Shown: one piece after another, positions 35,163-47,268 of the stretch
Layout of the letters: every line of letters starts with the position of its first letter
How positions within the stretch are numbered: position 1 is the stretch's first letter
Assembly (NCBI GenBank): GCA_947846985.1
Contig: CANTUZ010000001.1
Location: forward strand, 2,666,001 to 2,730,000
Source: Fratercula arctica
Lineage: Eukaryota; Chordata; Aves; Charadriiformes; Alcidae
DNA: 64,000 bases
Direction of reading: 5' to 3'
Made by a program: the position numbers and the translations under genes
Notes under the pieces: generated by a model
Seen by the model: the letters and a program-made list of their open reading frames with translations, nothing else
Database searches by the model: none
What the model was told of the DNA's origin: nothing

Positions 35163-38100
35163 CAGTACGTTGGCAGATAACTGTTCTGAAATATGCTAAT
35201 AGCAGGCTGGAGTGATTAACCTTGCAAGGCAGGAAATGCTTGTGATGTATTGATTTCCACCACCACTACTCTCTAACGCTGCAGAAAAAGGTGGTTGTCC
35301 CTCCCTGGTTTAATGCAAACTGCAGAGGAGGCATTTCTTGTTTAGAATGGAGAAAGCAGTAGGAAATTTGGAAATGAGGATGATGACTTGCAATCTCCTC
35401 TTCCGTTGTGTCCACTGCAGAACGTGGATGTGAGGTGTTTGTGGGGTCCCTAATTTCCCTGTGAATCCCAGCCACTATTAAGTGCAACCGGCTACTCTCT
35501 TAGCAGCTGGTCTGTCTTTACTGCTGTGAAAATGACTTTGCTTCTAGGAAGGTTTAAACCCTACTTTGTGTGACTTGCCTTTCTCCTTTTGATTGATCGG
35601 TATTAGCTCGCCTCGGAGGTGAAGAGAAATCCATGTGTTCTCTTTCATCTCCCTCTAAGCTGTGTATAAAGACTTTAATTCTGAATCTAAAGGCGGCTAG
35701 AGGTGGTGAGGAATAAAATACAGCTCTCCTAGCAGATAGTGAAGTGACCTTCTTGTTAAAACCTGAGGCGGTTAGGATTCCTAAAACAGCTAGGTCTGTA
35801 AGAGTAGAGACAGTTAATTAACATTTATCTAAATATGCTAGGGAGCTACTTTACATCCTTATCTCCCTGAAAGCCTTAGGGAAATGTTGATCTCCCAAAG
35901 TGGTGAGGAAGCAACAAGTCCTGGTCCAGAAACTGTGTGGTAGGACGGTGTTGAAGCCACTTGTGAGAGTCATGCTTGAAGAGTGAGCTCCAGGGAAAAG
36001 GGGGGATGTGACTATCCCCACTGAAGATGGTACAGAGCATCCCTGGAACTGGTAGTTGGTAGCTTGGGGTATGTGTTTTTTTGGGATGATGCCCCAAAAG
36101 TAAGGCCTGTGCATTAGTGCATGAGCCCACATATATTCAATGCATTAATAAAAGCTTCTCTGGAAAAGGCCAGGAGAGGATCCCAACTCAGTCTTGGAGG
36201 AAGAGGAAGGTTGGCTGAGAAGCTACTTATTTCCCAGCTAACTAGTTACATTACCAGCATGAGATTGCTGGAAGAGAGGCCAGGGGTGATATGGAAGAAG
36301 GGACAAGTGTCCAGCCCTTTGGGGCAGATTGTGATGGACTCGTAGCTGTGATTGGCACCTGCCCTTCCTTTTTTGAATCTGGTGTGTGGCTGTTGGGATT
36401 TTCTGAAATTCCCAGTCTGGAGTCCACAGCAACCCTATAACTTCTGCCTTCAGTAAAAGCTTTGCCTTCAGCGATGGAGAAAAGCTTGAGGACACAAGTA
36501 GAGCAGAGTGACCCAAGCTACCAGCAGCGCTCCATTCAGCAGGCAGCACAGCTTTTATGTTGGATTTCCTGTACAAAAGTTGCTGTGCCTTTCCTAGAGG
36601 AATAATTGCCGTGTTCATCAACATGAACTCGGGTTTGTCTGCCTCCCTGGTTGTTTTGAGCAGACTGTTCCTACTGTTGTTACAAGAAAAAGAAAAAAAC
36701 AACCCTTTAAGTTATTGAGGTACGCTTCTACCACTCTGCAGCAAATTAAACTGGCTGTCCCTCTGTGCTGGGCCCTCTGCAAACCCATGGGGAAAGACTC
36801 CTTGCAAAGAGCACAGAGCCCATGAGATGTAGACTGAGTGGGTGCATAGGTGGGTCCAGGAGCTGATGTGAAGCTGTGCTGAGGGCTGCTAAAGGTAGAA
36901 AGTGGTGCAGGCAGAAATCCTGCCTGGTTTTCATGCTGCCAAGCACGTTTCACAAACACAATGCAGTGTCAGAGGCAAGAACTGTGTTCTTTGACCAGTT
37001 CCAGTTGGTATGGAATCACGAATGTCTCTACTTCTTCTCTCGGTGGATCTCCCACCATCTCCTTGGCAGTGGTGCATATTTATTTCTTTCAAATGTCTGC
37101 TTTGTGACTGGCCACATCAAGATTCAAGCCATCTACTTCATTTGTCAGGCTACAGTGCTCTCTGATCCCCCATGTGATGTTTGCCGTGTCCAAAACACTT
37201 AACTGCTTACGTGCCACTCTTTTCCCCTTCCAGTCTTCTTTATACACAAGTTGGGTATCTTAAATTCCTCCAAACCAAAGAATATTGATGTAGAGTTAAA
37301 TGTCTTTATTGTCTAACACCTGGTGGGGACAGATCTCCATGGGAGCACCATGCTGAACATCTCAGAGGTGTCCATGTGGTGCTTGATTCCTTGCAGGGGG
37401 AACTACCTGAACCCTGATTAGAGCATCTCATCAGCTGCAATGCATTGACTTGCTCAGAGCTGGCTTGAGATCGTGGTGCACCAGCACAGGTGTGTGTGAA
37501 AGCAGGGGTAGCAGTGTCCTGCCAGCAACCTTGAAGGACCTGCTCTAAACCCTTGTATCCTTGTGAAGAGCAGCCAGCAGCTGCCAACAAATCTGATGGG
37601 AGTTGGCTGGTTAAGTTATATGGCCAAATGGGCTTGGCAGGGGGCCGGCAGGGTGCTGCTGAGGCCAAATATTTTTGAGTGGTAGAGTACTCCCAAGCTC
37701 CCTGTCCCTATGCTATTCCTGTAGCAGTGGTTCAGATGAGGGCGGATCTTGGGAGCTCTTCTAAACATCTGCTTGTGATCTAAATCCAAAACAACAGAGG
37801 CATAATGTGCTTGGTGACTCTCCATCCTGGAGCTGAGAGCTCTCTTCCTCTTGGTTTGAGTAGGAATGCTGTTGATGGACAAGGCAGGTGGCTCACCTGG
37901 GATGTGGGAGGAAGACAACACAAGTTTGAAAGTCTCTTGCACATCCCAGGTACCTGTCTAAACCCTTGGGCTATTTACAGGCTGTTTTTTGTGGGAAGGA
38001 TGATGCTTTATTTACCATCTCAGCTCATTCTTGTGTAGGGTGGGAGAGGGAGCTTTTTGTAAGCTGCATCCCATGAAGTTTAATCCCATGATTGTTTAAC

Positions 38101-39595
38101 TGCAGTGCTGGCATGTTTCCCTGCCTGCTCTGGCTGCAGCCCTACAGAAAAGGCATGGGCGAGTGAATGATCCAGGTGGTGTTTGAATGCTGCAGGAGAG
38201 GCTGGGGAGAAATGAGTGCTCATCTGGCAGGTTGTGCTTTAGGTGTCTGCATAGGTGGAGATGACGAAGGTACCAAAACTTCTGTCTGCTGGAAGGTTAC
38301 TTAAATGCTCAGGAGGCTGGAAGAACCTCAGATACCCAGGTATCTAATTCTTGTTTATTTAAACATCAAAATTATACCAGCGATGCCTCCAGAGCCCAGG
38401 GTAGTGGCATCTGTTAATGAGGAGTGAGAGCTCTAAGGACTTGTGGTGGTTCACCTGCTGTCCTTTAGGAGGAAACCAATCTTTCCTTAATCAACATTGA
38501 TAGAGAGGCTCTTTGAATTGGAGTTACCTGATTCCTAGTAAATTGGTTTTTTCCCCTCTGTTTTCTTGCAACGCAATCCCTGAGCAGTCTTTAAATCTGG
38601 ACTACATCTTTCTGCCCAACATCGCTGTGATGCTGATAATCCTTCTCTACTTTACATCCCTTCACCCCCAAATATTTATGTGCGTATAAACAGGAGCAAC
38701 AAATTTGACTTGCTACCACAGGGATCCGCGACCATTTCAAGTGTAAACTCGGCTTAGCTCTTGGTTCTCTCTTACTCTGCATGACTGTCTTTCCACGTAA
38801 TAAATTACCAGCATTTATTGGTCTTCTGACATGTAGGTTTCCCAAGGGAAAGGAAGGAGACTGGCTGAACAAAGCCTTCTCTATAATCAGAGTTTGCAGT
38901 AGGCTTTGGACACAAATTGCAATTGCTGGCCAGAACAGCAAGGATTTTATGATTCTATCTAGAACTGCATTTATGCCAACCAGAGGGTTTGGGAGGTATA
39001 TCTATAATATACCTTAGACTGTATTGTTAAGAGATTAATGTCTATAATAAATGGTAGTATTTGCATGTCAAGAACTGACGAGAAATCAGTGTGTTTCTGG
39101 GAATGCATCACTGGACACAGTTCTAAAGCTTGTTTCTCCTGCTGGGATGTGAGACTGTCCATGCCACTCATGTTCACATTGCTTGAAATTTGGCAGGCAA
39201 CTTCTGCCCGCTGTGGGCACCATGTGCCTTTATGCTAGTGCTGGAAAAAGGCTGAGACTTGGAGCCATTTGAAAACTGCTAGGTTCGGTGGTTCTCTCCT
39301 TCTCCCAATTTTTTTTTCATCTGGCCGCAATAAGTGAGGAACATCCAATAACCTCCACCCAAGCACTGCTCCAACAGCTCCAGTTGGGACCTCATTGGCA
39401 AAAGCCAGCTGTATCGTGTGTCCTGTGACTGTGTAAAATGAGCTGGATCTTTGGTTGATGTAAGATGAGGAGCTCTTGTTTCTTGCTTGCATTTATTCTG
39501 TATCACCTTGTGCTGATTCAGCTCGGTGCTTTAATGAAAATATTTTGCAATAAGACATCTCCAGGACTCACTAACCTTAAGCTAATGGTTAACCC
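35163..39595. other. Single-copy non-coding sequence
   Basis: No gene recognised. Open frames on the minus strand (for example 36702-36238 and 36959-36618) lack known domains and overlap each other. An exact octamer ATTTGCAT occurs at 39059-39066, and a 10-base palindrome TAACTAGTTA near 36238; neither stands out from chance. Confidence 0.55.
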
Positions 39596-40250
39596 GATCA
39601 TAAGAATGGCTTAGGTTGGAAGGGATTTGAAGACCATCTAGTCAAACCCCCTGCCCTGGGCAGGGACACCTCCCACCAGACCAGGTTGCTCCAAGCCCCG
39701 TCCAACCTGGCCTTGAACCCCTCCAGGGATGGGGCAGCCACAGCTTCTCTGGGCAACCTGGGCCAGGGGCTCACCACCCTCACAGCAAACAATTTCTTCC
39801 TGAGATTTCGTCTAAATCTCCCCTCTTCCAGTGTAAAACCCTTCCCCCTCATCCCATGGCTCCCCTCCCTGATCCAGAGTCCCTCCCCAGCTTTCCTGGA
39901 GCCCCTTGAGGGGGGCTCCAAGAGCCCAAGGTCTGTCTCCGTGGAGCCTTCTCTTCTCCAGGCTGAACCCCCCAACTCTCTCAGCCTGTCCTCACAGCAG
40001 AGGGGCTCCAGCCCTCCCAGCATCTCCGGGGCCTCCTCTGGCCCCGCTCCAACAGCTCCGTGTCTCTCCTGTGCTGAGGCCCCAGAGCTGGAGGCAGCAC
40101 TGCAGGGGGGTCTCCCCTGAGCGGAGCAGAGGGGCAGAATCCCCCCCCTCGCCCTGCTGCCCACGCTGCTGGGGATGCAGCCCAGGCTGCGGGGGGGTGG
40201 GGGGGGCGGCGGTTCTGGGTTGCCAGAGCATGTTGCTGGCTCGTGTTGTC
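39596..40250 (-). mobile_element. CR1 LINE, longest copy in window, GC-rich young subfamily
   Basis: A 655-base minus-strand copy. In plus view it starts at the diverged tail GATCATAAGAATGGC and extends past the ORF2 end to a GATGCAGCCCAGGCTGCGG block and TTGCTGGCTCGTGTTG, both known from longer avian CR1 copies. The minus frame 40254-39598 stays open across nearly the whole copy (218 codons) and includes PREAVAAPSLEGFKARLDG, but a frame slip after LRELGG and loss of the upstream catalytic domain leave it inactive. G-runs at 40192-40206 lie near its inner end. Confidence 0.95.
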
Positions 40251-43200
40251 TCACATCTGTGTGAGATCAGATAAATTTTTTTCCCCTGAAAGACTTTCTC
40301 CTATAGGAAATTGTCTGGAATTGCATGGGAAGAAGACTTCTCATGACTCCTGTTAAAGATTACTCTCAATTTTTGCAAGTGCATAGGAAATGTGAACTTT
40401 CTGAGACAGAAGGTACTGTAGGGTGAGCCTTGCATGGATGCCACTGGTTCCACTTTACCTCTGGTTGCAGTAACTGGTCTGCCTGGACTCCGTCCTGCTG
40501 GGGCAAGAAGCGGATGAAGGCCAGTGACTTTCCTGCAGACTGACCTTGCAGAAGGTCAGTGGCTCTCGGGTAGGTAGTCCAGCACGAAGATCTGGTTTGA
40601 GAGCTTCAACTTGCATAATAAAAGTGAGACTTCTTCCAATGGAGGAGTTGTTGAGTAAAACTCTTCCTGTTCTGGCTGGCTGTTCCTCTCCTCTGGCATT
40701 TTCCTTGCACCTTCAGCTTGCTGCACCTGGAGAGTGGATGGCTTTCTTGTGGATCTTGGTCAGAGAAGACACTGCTCTCTATGGGTGTCCAGTTGGTGTT
40801 GTATTCAAGCGAGTGTGTCCCTCACCTCAATGGCTTTGTCCCTGCCTTCCCTCCCATCTTGGAGGCTGGTTTTGAGAGAGGCTTTATGAAGGCATCTCAC
40901 CTTCCATCTACCCTGGAAGACACTGCTGTTCCCCATCCTACCTGTAGCAGAACTAAGGCAGGTGCTGGCAGGGAGTCCGGTGGGGAATGCTTCTGGCATG
41001 AGAGCTGAATGCAGGATCTTTGGAGACCCCTGCCCATCCTGACTTCATCTGCTGCTGGACCGGGTGGTTGTGGTCTCATTGCCTGGGCAGGAGGATTGTC
41101 ACTGTCTTGCAAACAGCCTGCATGGAGCAGCCTGCGTCTGGAAGAGGCATCGCTGCAGAAATTTTGGCAGGGCTCCTGCTCATCTCTTGTACTTGCGGAG
41201 CAGCAATAGCAGCTGCCTCATGCCCTCTCCCAGCCAGGAGGGAGAAGTAGGTCAGAATTTGCATTCTGTGCTCGGCTTCTCTGCATAACGTGCACACTTT
41301 TCTTATTTTTTTTTTAGGTCCTCTTTTTAAACGAGCTGTTCCTGTATGTGCGTGTTCCTCGGGCTCCCCTGAATCAGAGGGTGAAGACTTAAATTCAGAT
41401 GTATAATTGGGCTTTAATGTCTGTCTTCCCTCCAAGAGCACTTCTGGGAGACTCCTCAGGCTCCAAAGGGCTGATCCCAGCATGTAAAAATCTGAAATAA
41501 ATGCTTGGGGCAGTGTCTTCAATTTTTGGCTGTTGTATTGTCTGGCTCAGGATTTAAATTTTCTCCTGTAGCTCTTTTTTTGCATGACAAGAGCGAGTAA
41601 TTGGGATGAAATCATCCGTGCTGCAAATGTGATGGTGAGATTTCTTTGCGATGCTGCTCTGTGTGTTTTTTTGTGGCTGGTTTGCAATGTCCTGATTTGG
41701 GGGTGGGGAGGGGGACAGGGGAGGAAAAAGAGATGGAGTGCAGCAGGCTCGTGGCAACCGGAGAAGCGTCCGAGCGTTGCTGAAGTGCTGCAGGGCAGTC
41801 GAAGGATCGTTTTGTCACGGTTTTGTGCACCGCGAGGAAGAAGAGCTTTGCTGCAATCAGTGCCCTGAAATAACAGAGGTGCCAGATGACGTCTGGTGTG
41901 ATGGAGCATCCAGTGCGGAGGCTGGGACAGGAGAGCGGGGTGGGCTGCTGGGCTGCGTGGTGGGGAGCATCCTTGCCCGAATCTGTAGGTTTTAAGGTGT
42001 GAAATGACACCATCCATCGGCATGTCTTTTTTTTTTTTTTTTTTGCCTTTCACCAAAATTTTCAGACACATAGGTGGGTCTGTGCTACCCCTCACAGCAG
42101 GATGGCAATTTGTCCTGTGGTTTTGGGAATGGTGGGGTCTCTTCTTAGGATTTCTAGCTCTCATTGCTGTTTCTCATCCCCAATTGAGGAAACAAGCTTC
42201 AGTTTCCTGCGCTGTTCAGCATCTCCAGCAGAGTTTTTTCAGTAATCTGGCAAAAGGGGGCATTTAACATCCTGAAGTTGGGTGACTATTTTTCTTTATA
42301 GGGGAGGGCTTCAACCTATGAAGGAAAGAAAAACCTGATTCTGGTCTGTCTTCATCCGTGTAGGTGACTTTTGGTATGGGCTTTTTTGGTTCTATTCTCT
42401 AGAAACCTATTTGCTTTTTTCGTTGGTCTGAAATATAAAGCAAATTGTGTAGTCTGAAGACAGCTATATGGGTAAAAGTGATAGAAACTATATTAAAGTG
42501 ACATGATTATTGTTTGAATGGGTTTTTTGCTATATTTTTTTTAAGTAGGGATAATATTTCACTCAGACTTTTGCTCTGTATTTTTTTGTAGCGTGTACAC
42601 ACATCTAGCCAAAAATAAGCGGGTTTTTTTTTTCTTTTTCTAAGGAAGTTTTGGGGTGGCTTACCTGGTGTATCTGCTCTACGCAAGTGAAACTGTAACC
42701 TGAATCTGTCTCAGGCTTGTGCAAATAGCAGGGCATGTCATGTCTGTTCCCATTTGTGCCTCCTTTGCGAAGGTTTAGCTGCCAAAAACTGTCGGCAGCT
42801 TTGAGACGTCTCTGCACAGGAATGACCTTTTGGGAGCTGAACTTTTTCCCCATCCTGCTTGAGCTCTCCTGTCTGAGCGCTCTCCTCTGGGGCTCTCGTG
42901 TGTTCAAGCATTGATAGTAGGAAGGCTGCTTAAAAGTAAATATAAGATAGAGTCTGAGCCTTTTTAAAGGGTTGGAAGAACTTATTTTGGGGGTTGGTTT
43001 GGGAATGGCAATGAAAGCACCTTTGATTTCTTTTTGTTCACTCTCGTACCTGCTGTTTGCATTAATCCATACGGGTGTCCTAGTGTTGCCTTTGGGTATT
43101 AGGTTTTTAATTGTGCTCTTGTGTTTAAAAGCAGCGTGTCTACATGCTGAGAACCGCTTCTCAGAGTTGCATGGCATGTGGGTGGATAAAAGATCATCTG

Positions 43201-43390
43201 GGGAGGTGTTGCAATAAGGGGATATTGTCTTTCTGCTTGGAATACCCTTGGAGATGAAACGCATCCCATATGTGTGTGTGCGTAAACGTCGCTAATCCTC
43301 CCCACCCAGAGCACTCAACTGTCACGATTTATATGGAATTTTAAGGTTTTGTGGCTGTAATACACCTCCTCCATCATGTATTCCTGTTTC
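40251..43390. other. Single-copy non-coding sequence
   Basis: No gene recognised. It contains a T18 run at 42027-42044 and a CRE-like TGACGTCT near 41886-41893. The minus-strand frame 43264-42605 (219 codons) is the longest CR1-free open frame in the window but has no recognisable domain. Confidence 0.55.
42027..42044 (+). repeat. T18 homopolymer
   Basis: Eighteen T; in the overlapping minus-strand frame it accounts for a lysine run. Confidence 0.9.
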
Positions 43391-43847
43391 TGGAGTGAGT
43401 CCAGAGAAGGGCAACGGAGCTGGTGAGGGGTCTGGAGCACAAGTCTTGTGAGGAACGGCTGAGGGAGCTGGGGGTGTTCAGCCTGGAGAAAAGGAGGCTG
43501 AGGGGAGACCTTCTCGCTCTCTACAGCTCCCTGAAAGGAGGGGGTAGCCGGGGGGGGTCGGTCTCTTCTCCCAAGGAACAGGCCATGGGACAAGAGGAAA
43601 TGGCCTCAAGTTGCACCAGGGGAGGTTTAGGATGGATATTAGGAAAAATTATTCCCCGAAAGGGTTGTGAAGCACTGGAAGAGGCTGCCCAGGGCAGTGG
43701 TGGAGTCACCACCCCTGGAGGGATTTAAAAGCCGGGCAGACGTGGTGCTGAGGGACGTGGGGTAGTGGTGGTTTTGTCAGCGTTAAGTTGATGGTTGGAT
43801 TCGATGATCAGAAAGGTCCCTTCCAATCTAGATGATTCTATGATTCC
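43391..43847 (+). mobile_element. CR1 LINE 3' fragment, same subfamily as bases 1-395
   Basis: Plus-strand copy from GGAGTGAGTCCAGAGAAGGG to GATGATTCTATGATTCC, with the CR1 tail repeat intact. The frame 43423-43728 reads [20 protein letters not shown] and continues [11 protein letters not shown], the best preserved ORF2 C-terminus here. Its AAAAGCCGGGCAGACGTGG and GTTGATGGTTGGATTCGATG blocks set the subfamily apart from the others. Confidence 0.95.
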
Positions 43848-44630
43848 AGCAAAGAAAGAGGGGAGTCACATCCTGGTTTTGCAACTATGGGATGTGGCTC
43901 TAGTCCCTGGATGCTGCTGCGGTCACACGAGAGTGCTGTGAAGGTCTTGTTACCCTTTGCTCAACACCCCTGTCTCCATAAAGTGCTTTTCTCTGTGTGT
44001 TGTGCTGCATTTGACCTTCCCTTCACCTTCAGGTGTGGTTCAAATAAAGCAGTATTATTCGGAAGTCTTAAACTTCTCACTTCTCTGTTCAGCTGCCGAT
44101 GCCCAAGTGATATTTGTACTTCGGGCGAGCGTCTCAGCGAATAGCCTGCTCTACGTGCACTCAATAGTACACAGATCGCTGCATAGAATAGCTCAACGGC
44201 TGCTGGATCTAGGCATGAATCTGCCATCCTTTGTCTAGATCTGGAATTCTCCTCTCCATGTTGCATGGATAGTGACTGGCAAAACGTTTGAGCTGTTGGG
44301 CAGGCGAAGTCTTGGCCACCTCCCTGTTTCCAAATTGGGTTAGTTAAACCATCCTATGAGGAGAATTTCAAAGCCCAACAAGATTAAAATATATCATGAG
44401 TTTCTTCTGCCTGCAGGACCTGATTTTAGCAGGAAATCGATGGTGAGCTTTGGCTGTCTTGTGCGGTCTTGTCTTGCAAGTAGAGGGACAATGAATGGAT
44501 ATTGGTTCAGTTCCTAGTAGGCAACAACTGCTGCTGGAAATCCTTTCACCTAATAAACTGCATTGTACCTTAAAGCAAAAATTGAGGACTGTCATAATAC
44601 AAAGACGGAGATGATCTGGAATACAACTTG
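43848..44630. other. Single-copy spacer
   Basis: No gene or repeat recognised in about 780 bases. Confidence 0.6.
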
Positions 44631-44960
44631 AATCCAGCCTGGCCTTGAACACTTCCAGGGATGGGGCATCGACAGCTTCCCTGGGCAACCTGTTCCAGTG
44701 CCTTGCCACCCTTACCATAAAGAATTTCTTCCTGATATCCAATCTAAATCTCCCCTCTTTCAGTTTGAGGCTGTTACCCCGTGTCCTATCGTTACACTCC
44801 CTGATCCGGAGTCCCTCCCCATCCTTCCTGTAGGCCCCTTTAGGGACTGGAAGGGGCTCTAAGGTCCCCCTGGAGCCCTCTCTTCTCCAGACTGAACCCC
44901 CCCAACTCTCTCAGCCTGTCCTCACAGCACAGGGGCTCCAGCCCTCTGATCATCTCGAAC
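44631..44960 (-). mobile_element. CR1 LINE fragment lacking its 3' end
   Basis: The minus-strand copy starts (plus view) at CCAGCCTGGCCTTGAACACTT and ends at GCCCTCTGATCATCTCGAAC. The last 100-150 bases of the element, including GGTTGGAAGGGACC and the tail repeat, are missing. The minus frame 44742-44368 begins [20 protein letters not shown], an ORF2 end less altered than in the GC-rich copies. Missing 3' sequence is unusual for a LINE and implies a later deletion or rearrangement. Confidence 0.92.
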
Positions 44961-47020
44961 TTCTTGCCAAGAATACTGACTGTCCTAAAAGCTCTCATTT
45001 TTTATATGCTTCTGACAAGCTAGAGATGTGGCAGGAGAAGAGTCACTTGTCACAGCGGTGACAAAGGTTAATGCAGTAGAGCTGGTAGTGAGGGGAGATG
45101 ACACTTTTTTCTCTTTTTTAATTAAATGCAAGCGTGTTTGTTTAAATGGCATCGTTGACGTTTGGACTGTCTGGTGTTAGCTCTGGATCTGTTGGAGCTG
45201 ATCCAGTACCTGCTTTTCTCCCGTTTGATGAAGTGGTCAGCTCTAACAGTTTAGGTTTTATTTTGGGGCAAAACAGATGATCCAGTTGGTTCTGCAGCCT
45301 TCAGTGTGGTACCTGAGAAGCTTGAAATCTGTCTGTGCCACTGGCTGAACTCTCCTGAAATAAAAAATCAGGCTTATTCTGATGTCTGAAAAGGTCATCT
45401 TGTCATGGTTGGTTGGTTTCTAGGGTGTGTAGGGAAAAGTTGGGGCTACCAAGCAACCAAGATACAAGTTTCTTCTGAAACCTACCATGGAATATGGCAG
45501 ATCCAAGATCTTAATGGTTGGGGTGGGAGGGGGGTGAAGAAGTAACTTGTAAGTATAATAACTGTGATAATGTCCTTTTTTGGGTGGACCGTAGAGGAAG
45601 TTTGTAAACTTTGTGTCTCCCTGATACATCTTAGGTGCTCATGAGCATGTTAGATCTTCTTCCTTCTCAGGCTTTGTTTCAATCACTTCCACTTGATAGC
45701 TTGAGTGGAAGGAGAAAAGAGAAAACCCTATATACTGTTAAGTTCAAGCTCTTTCTGTAAAAGTAAAGAGTGGCAAGGAAGAGGTTACTCTTAAATACCC
45801 TCTGGCTGTAATGAAAGACTTGGTGATTTGTTGTCTCCTCTGTTCTCTGATCTGCTCTGTGTGCTCCGCTCCTTCCTCCAGCGATACCTGTGGATTCTGG
45901 TAGGGGGCTGGAGCTGATGTTCTGAGGATGCTGCTGTGTGTGTGTTTTGCTCATCCTAAAGTAATGTTGATAATGGGAGGAAGCTTTGAAGATTAGGGAT
46001 ATTGGCCCTTGCAAGATGCATAAGTTTGTAGCCACTTAATTCACTCCCTTTAAAAATAATAAATAAAAAAGTTATTTAAATAAAATCCCACATCTCCATT
46101 ATTCTCTCCCTATGTTGACAGCAAAGAATTAAAATGGTGCCATCTGTGCTTAAAACCCTCAACGTTTTCTGTGAGAGGCTCACTGTGCTGTTCCAGGATG
46201 GATGATGTCATTTGGTCTGTAGAAGAGGTCTCTTGGGACAGACAACACAAGCTGTAGGGAGTTCAGTTGTGATGATAACATAAGTGAAGCCTTTGCATCC
46301 TTTCCGAGCAAGCCTGGGAGATCCCGTTATTTTGCATTTGGTCTAGTTCCTGAAGTCTCTAGACAAGGGACCAGGACGTGGGGAAGGTGATGGGGAAGCT
46401 GGTCGCATAGGGTTGGGATTTACCAGCTGAGGGTCATCACCCTGTATAAAAGGGTGTCTGAAATCCAGTATGTTCCCCTCCATGCTACTTTTCCTTAACC
46501 TGTGGTGTGACCTTATTGGTGCAACCACTCAGTTTGTTCCTATCTGAAAGCCAGGCAGCTTCCTTATATTTTTGGAAACTTTTTCCATAGATAAATGTGG
46601 AGGCAATGGTTCATGGTAGGGAGAGATTAAACCAATGTTGTGAGTTTTAAACACATCCTGTGGCATCCAGCTGTGTTTTGACCTCTGCTGCAATAGTGGG
46701 ATGGTTGGACTGGTTGGCCTGTGCAGGGACTTTATAATGGGGCCTCAAGCACCCTGTTATGTGTTGGCTGGACAGAAGGCTGGGTTTACCCTGGCTCTGG
46801 TCTGCAGACAGCAGTGTAGTGTTGAGTTGTACTTGTTATCTTGAAGTTGGGTGCAATCTAGCTATGTGTTGGCTATGGACCATGTGGAGCTCTTTGCATG
46901 ACCAAACTTGACAGTAGGATTATCTCCTGCTGTGTGGTTGAAATGTTTTGGGCAAGACTGTTATGACTTTCTATGAAGCTTAAGAACTTAAGAAGAACTT
47001 AAGAAGAAACTTCCCTTGAA
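44961..47020. other. Single-copy non-coding sequence
   Basis: No gene recognised. A short A/T-rich stretch lies near 46050-46085, and a small tandem repeat at 46979-47008 lies beside the next CR1. Confidence 0.6.
46979..47008 (+). repeat. Short tandem repeat CTTAAGAAGAA
   Basis: Nearly three copies of CTTAAGAAGAA, the first lacking three bases. It ends about a dozen bases before the recognisable 5' break of the CR1 copy at 47021. Confidence 0.75.
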
Positions 47021-47268
47021 CCTCGTCACAAATTCGAACATAGGAAGTTCTATCTCAACATGAGGAGGAACTTCTTTCCTGTGAGGGTGGCAGAGCCCTG
47101 GCACAGGCTGCCCAGAGAGGTGGTGGAGTCTCCGTCTCTGGAGACATTCCAAACCCGCCTGGAGGCGTTCCTGTGCCACCTGCTCTGGGTGACCCTGCTC
47201 TGGCATGGGGGTTGGACTGGGTGATCTCCAGAGGTCCCTTCCCACCCCTATCATTCTGTGTTTCTGTG
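47021..47268 (+). mobile_element. CR1 LINE 3' fragment, CCTCTAGAGATCACCC subfamily
   Basis: Plus-strand copy starting at ACATAGGAAGTTCTATCTC and ending TATCATTCTGTGTTTCTGTG. It keeps AACATGAGGAGGAACTTC, CTGGCACAGGCTGCCCAG and GGGTGATCTCCAGAGGTCCC, the reverse complements of blocks in the copies at 14622 and 57541. Confidence 0.93.

Noticed and set aside
39598..40254. A 218-codon minus-strand open frame as a possible gene
   Set aside because: It is entirely the ORF2-end and tail region of a CR1 LINE, with a frame slip and no catalytic domain.
41886..41893. TGACGTCT as a CRE and a second small CpG-richer zone near 41750-41990
   Set aside because: One mismatch from the CRE and CpG frequency well below that of the island at 530-905; not enough to call a promoter.
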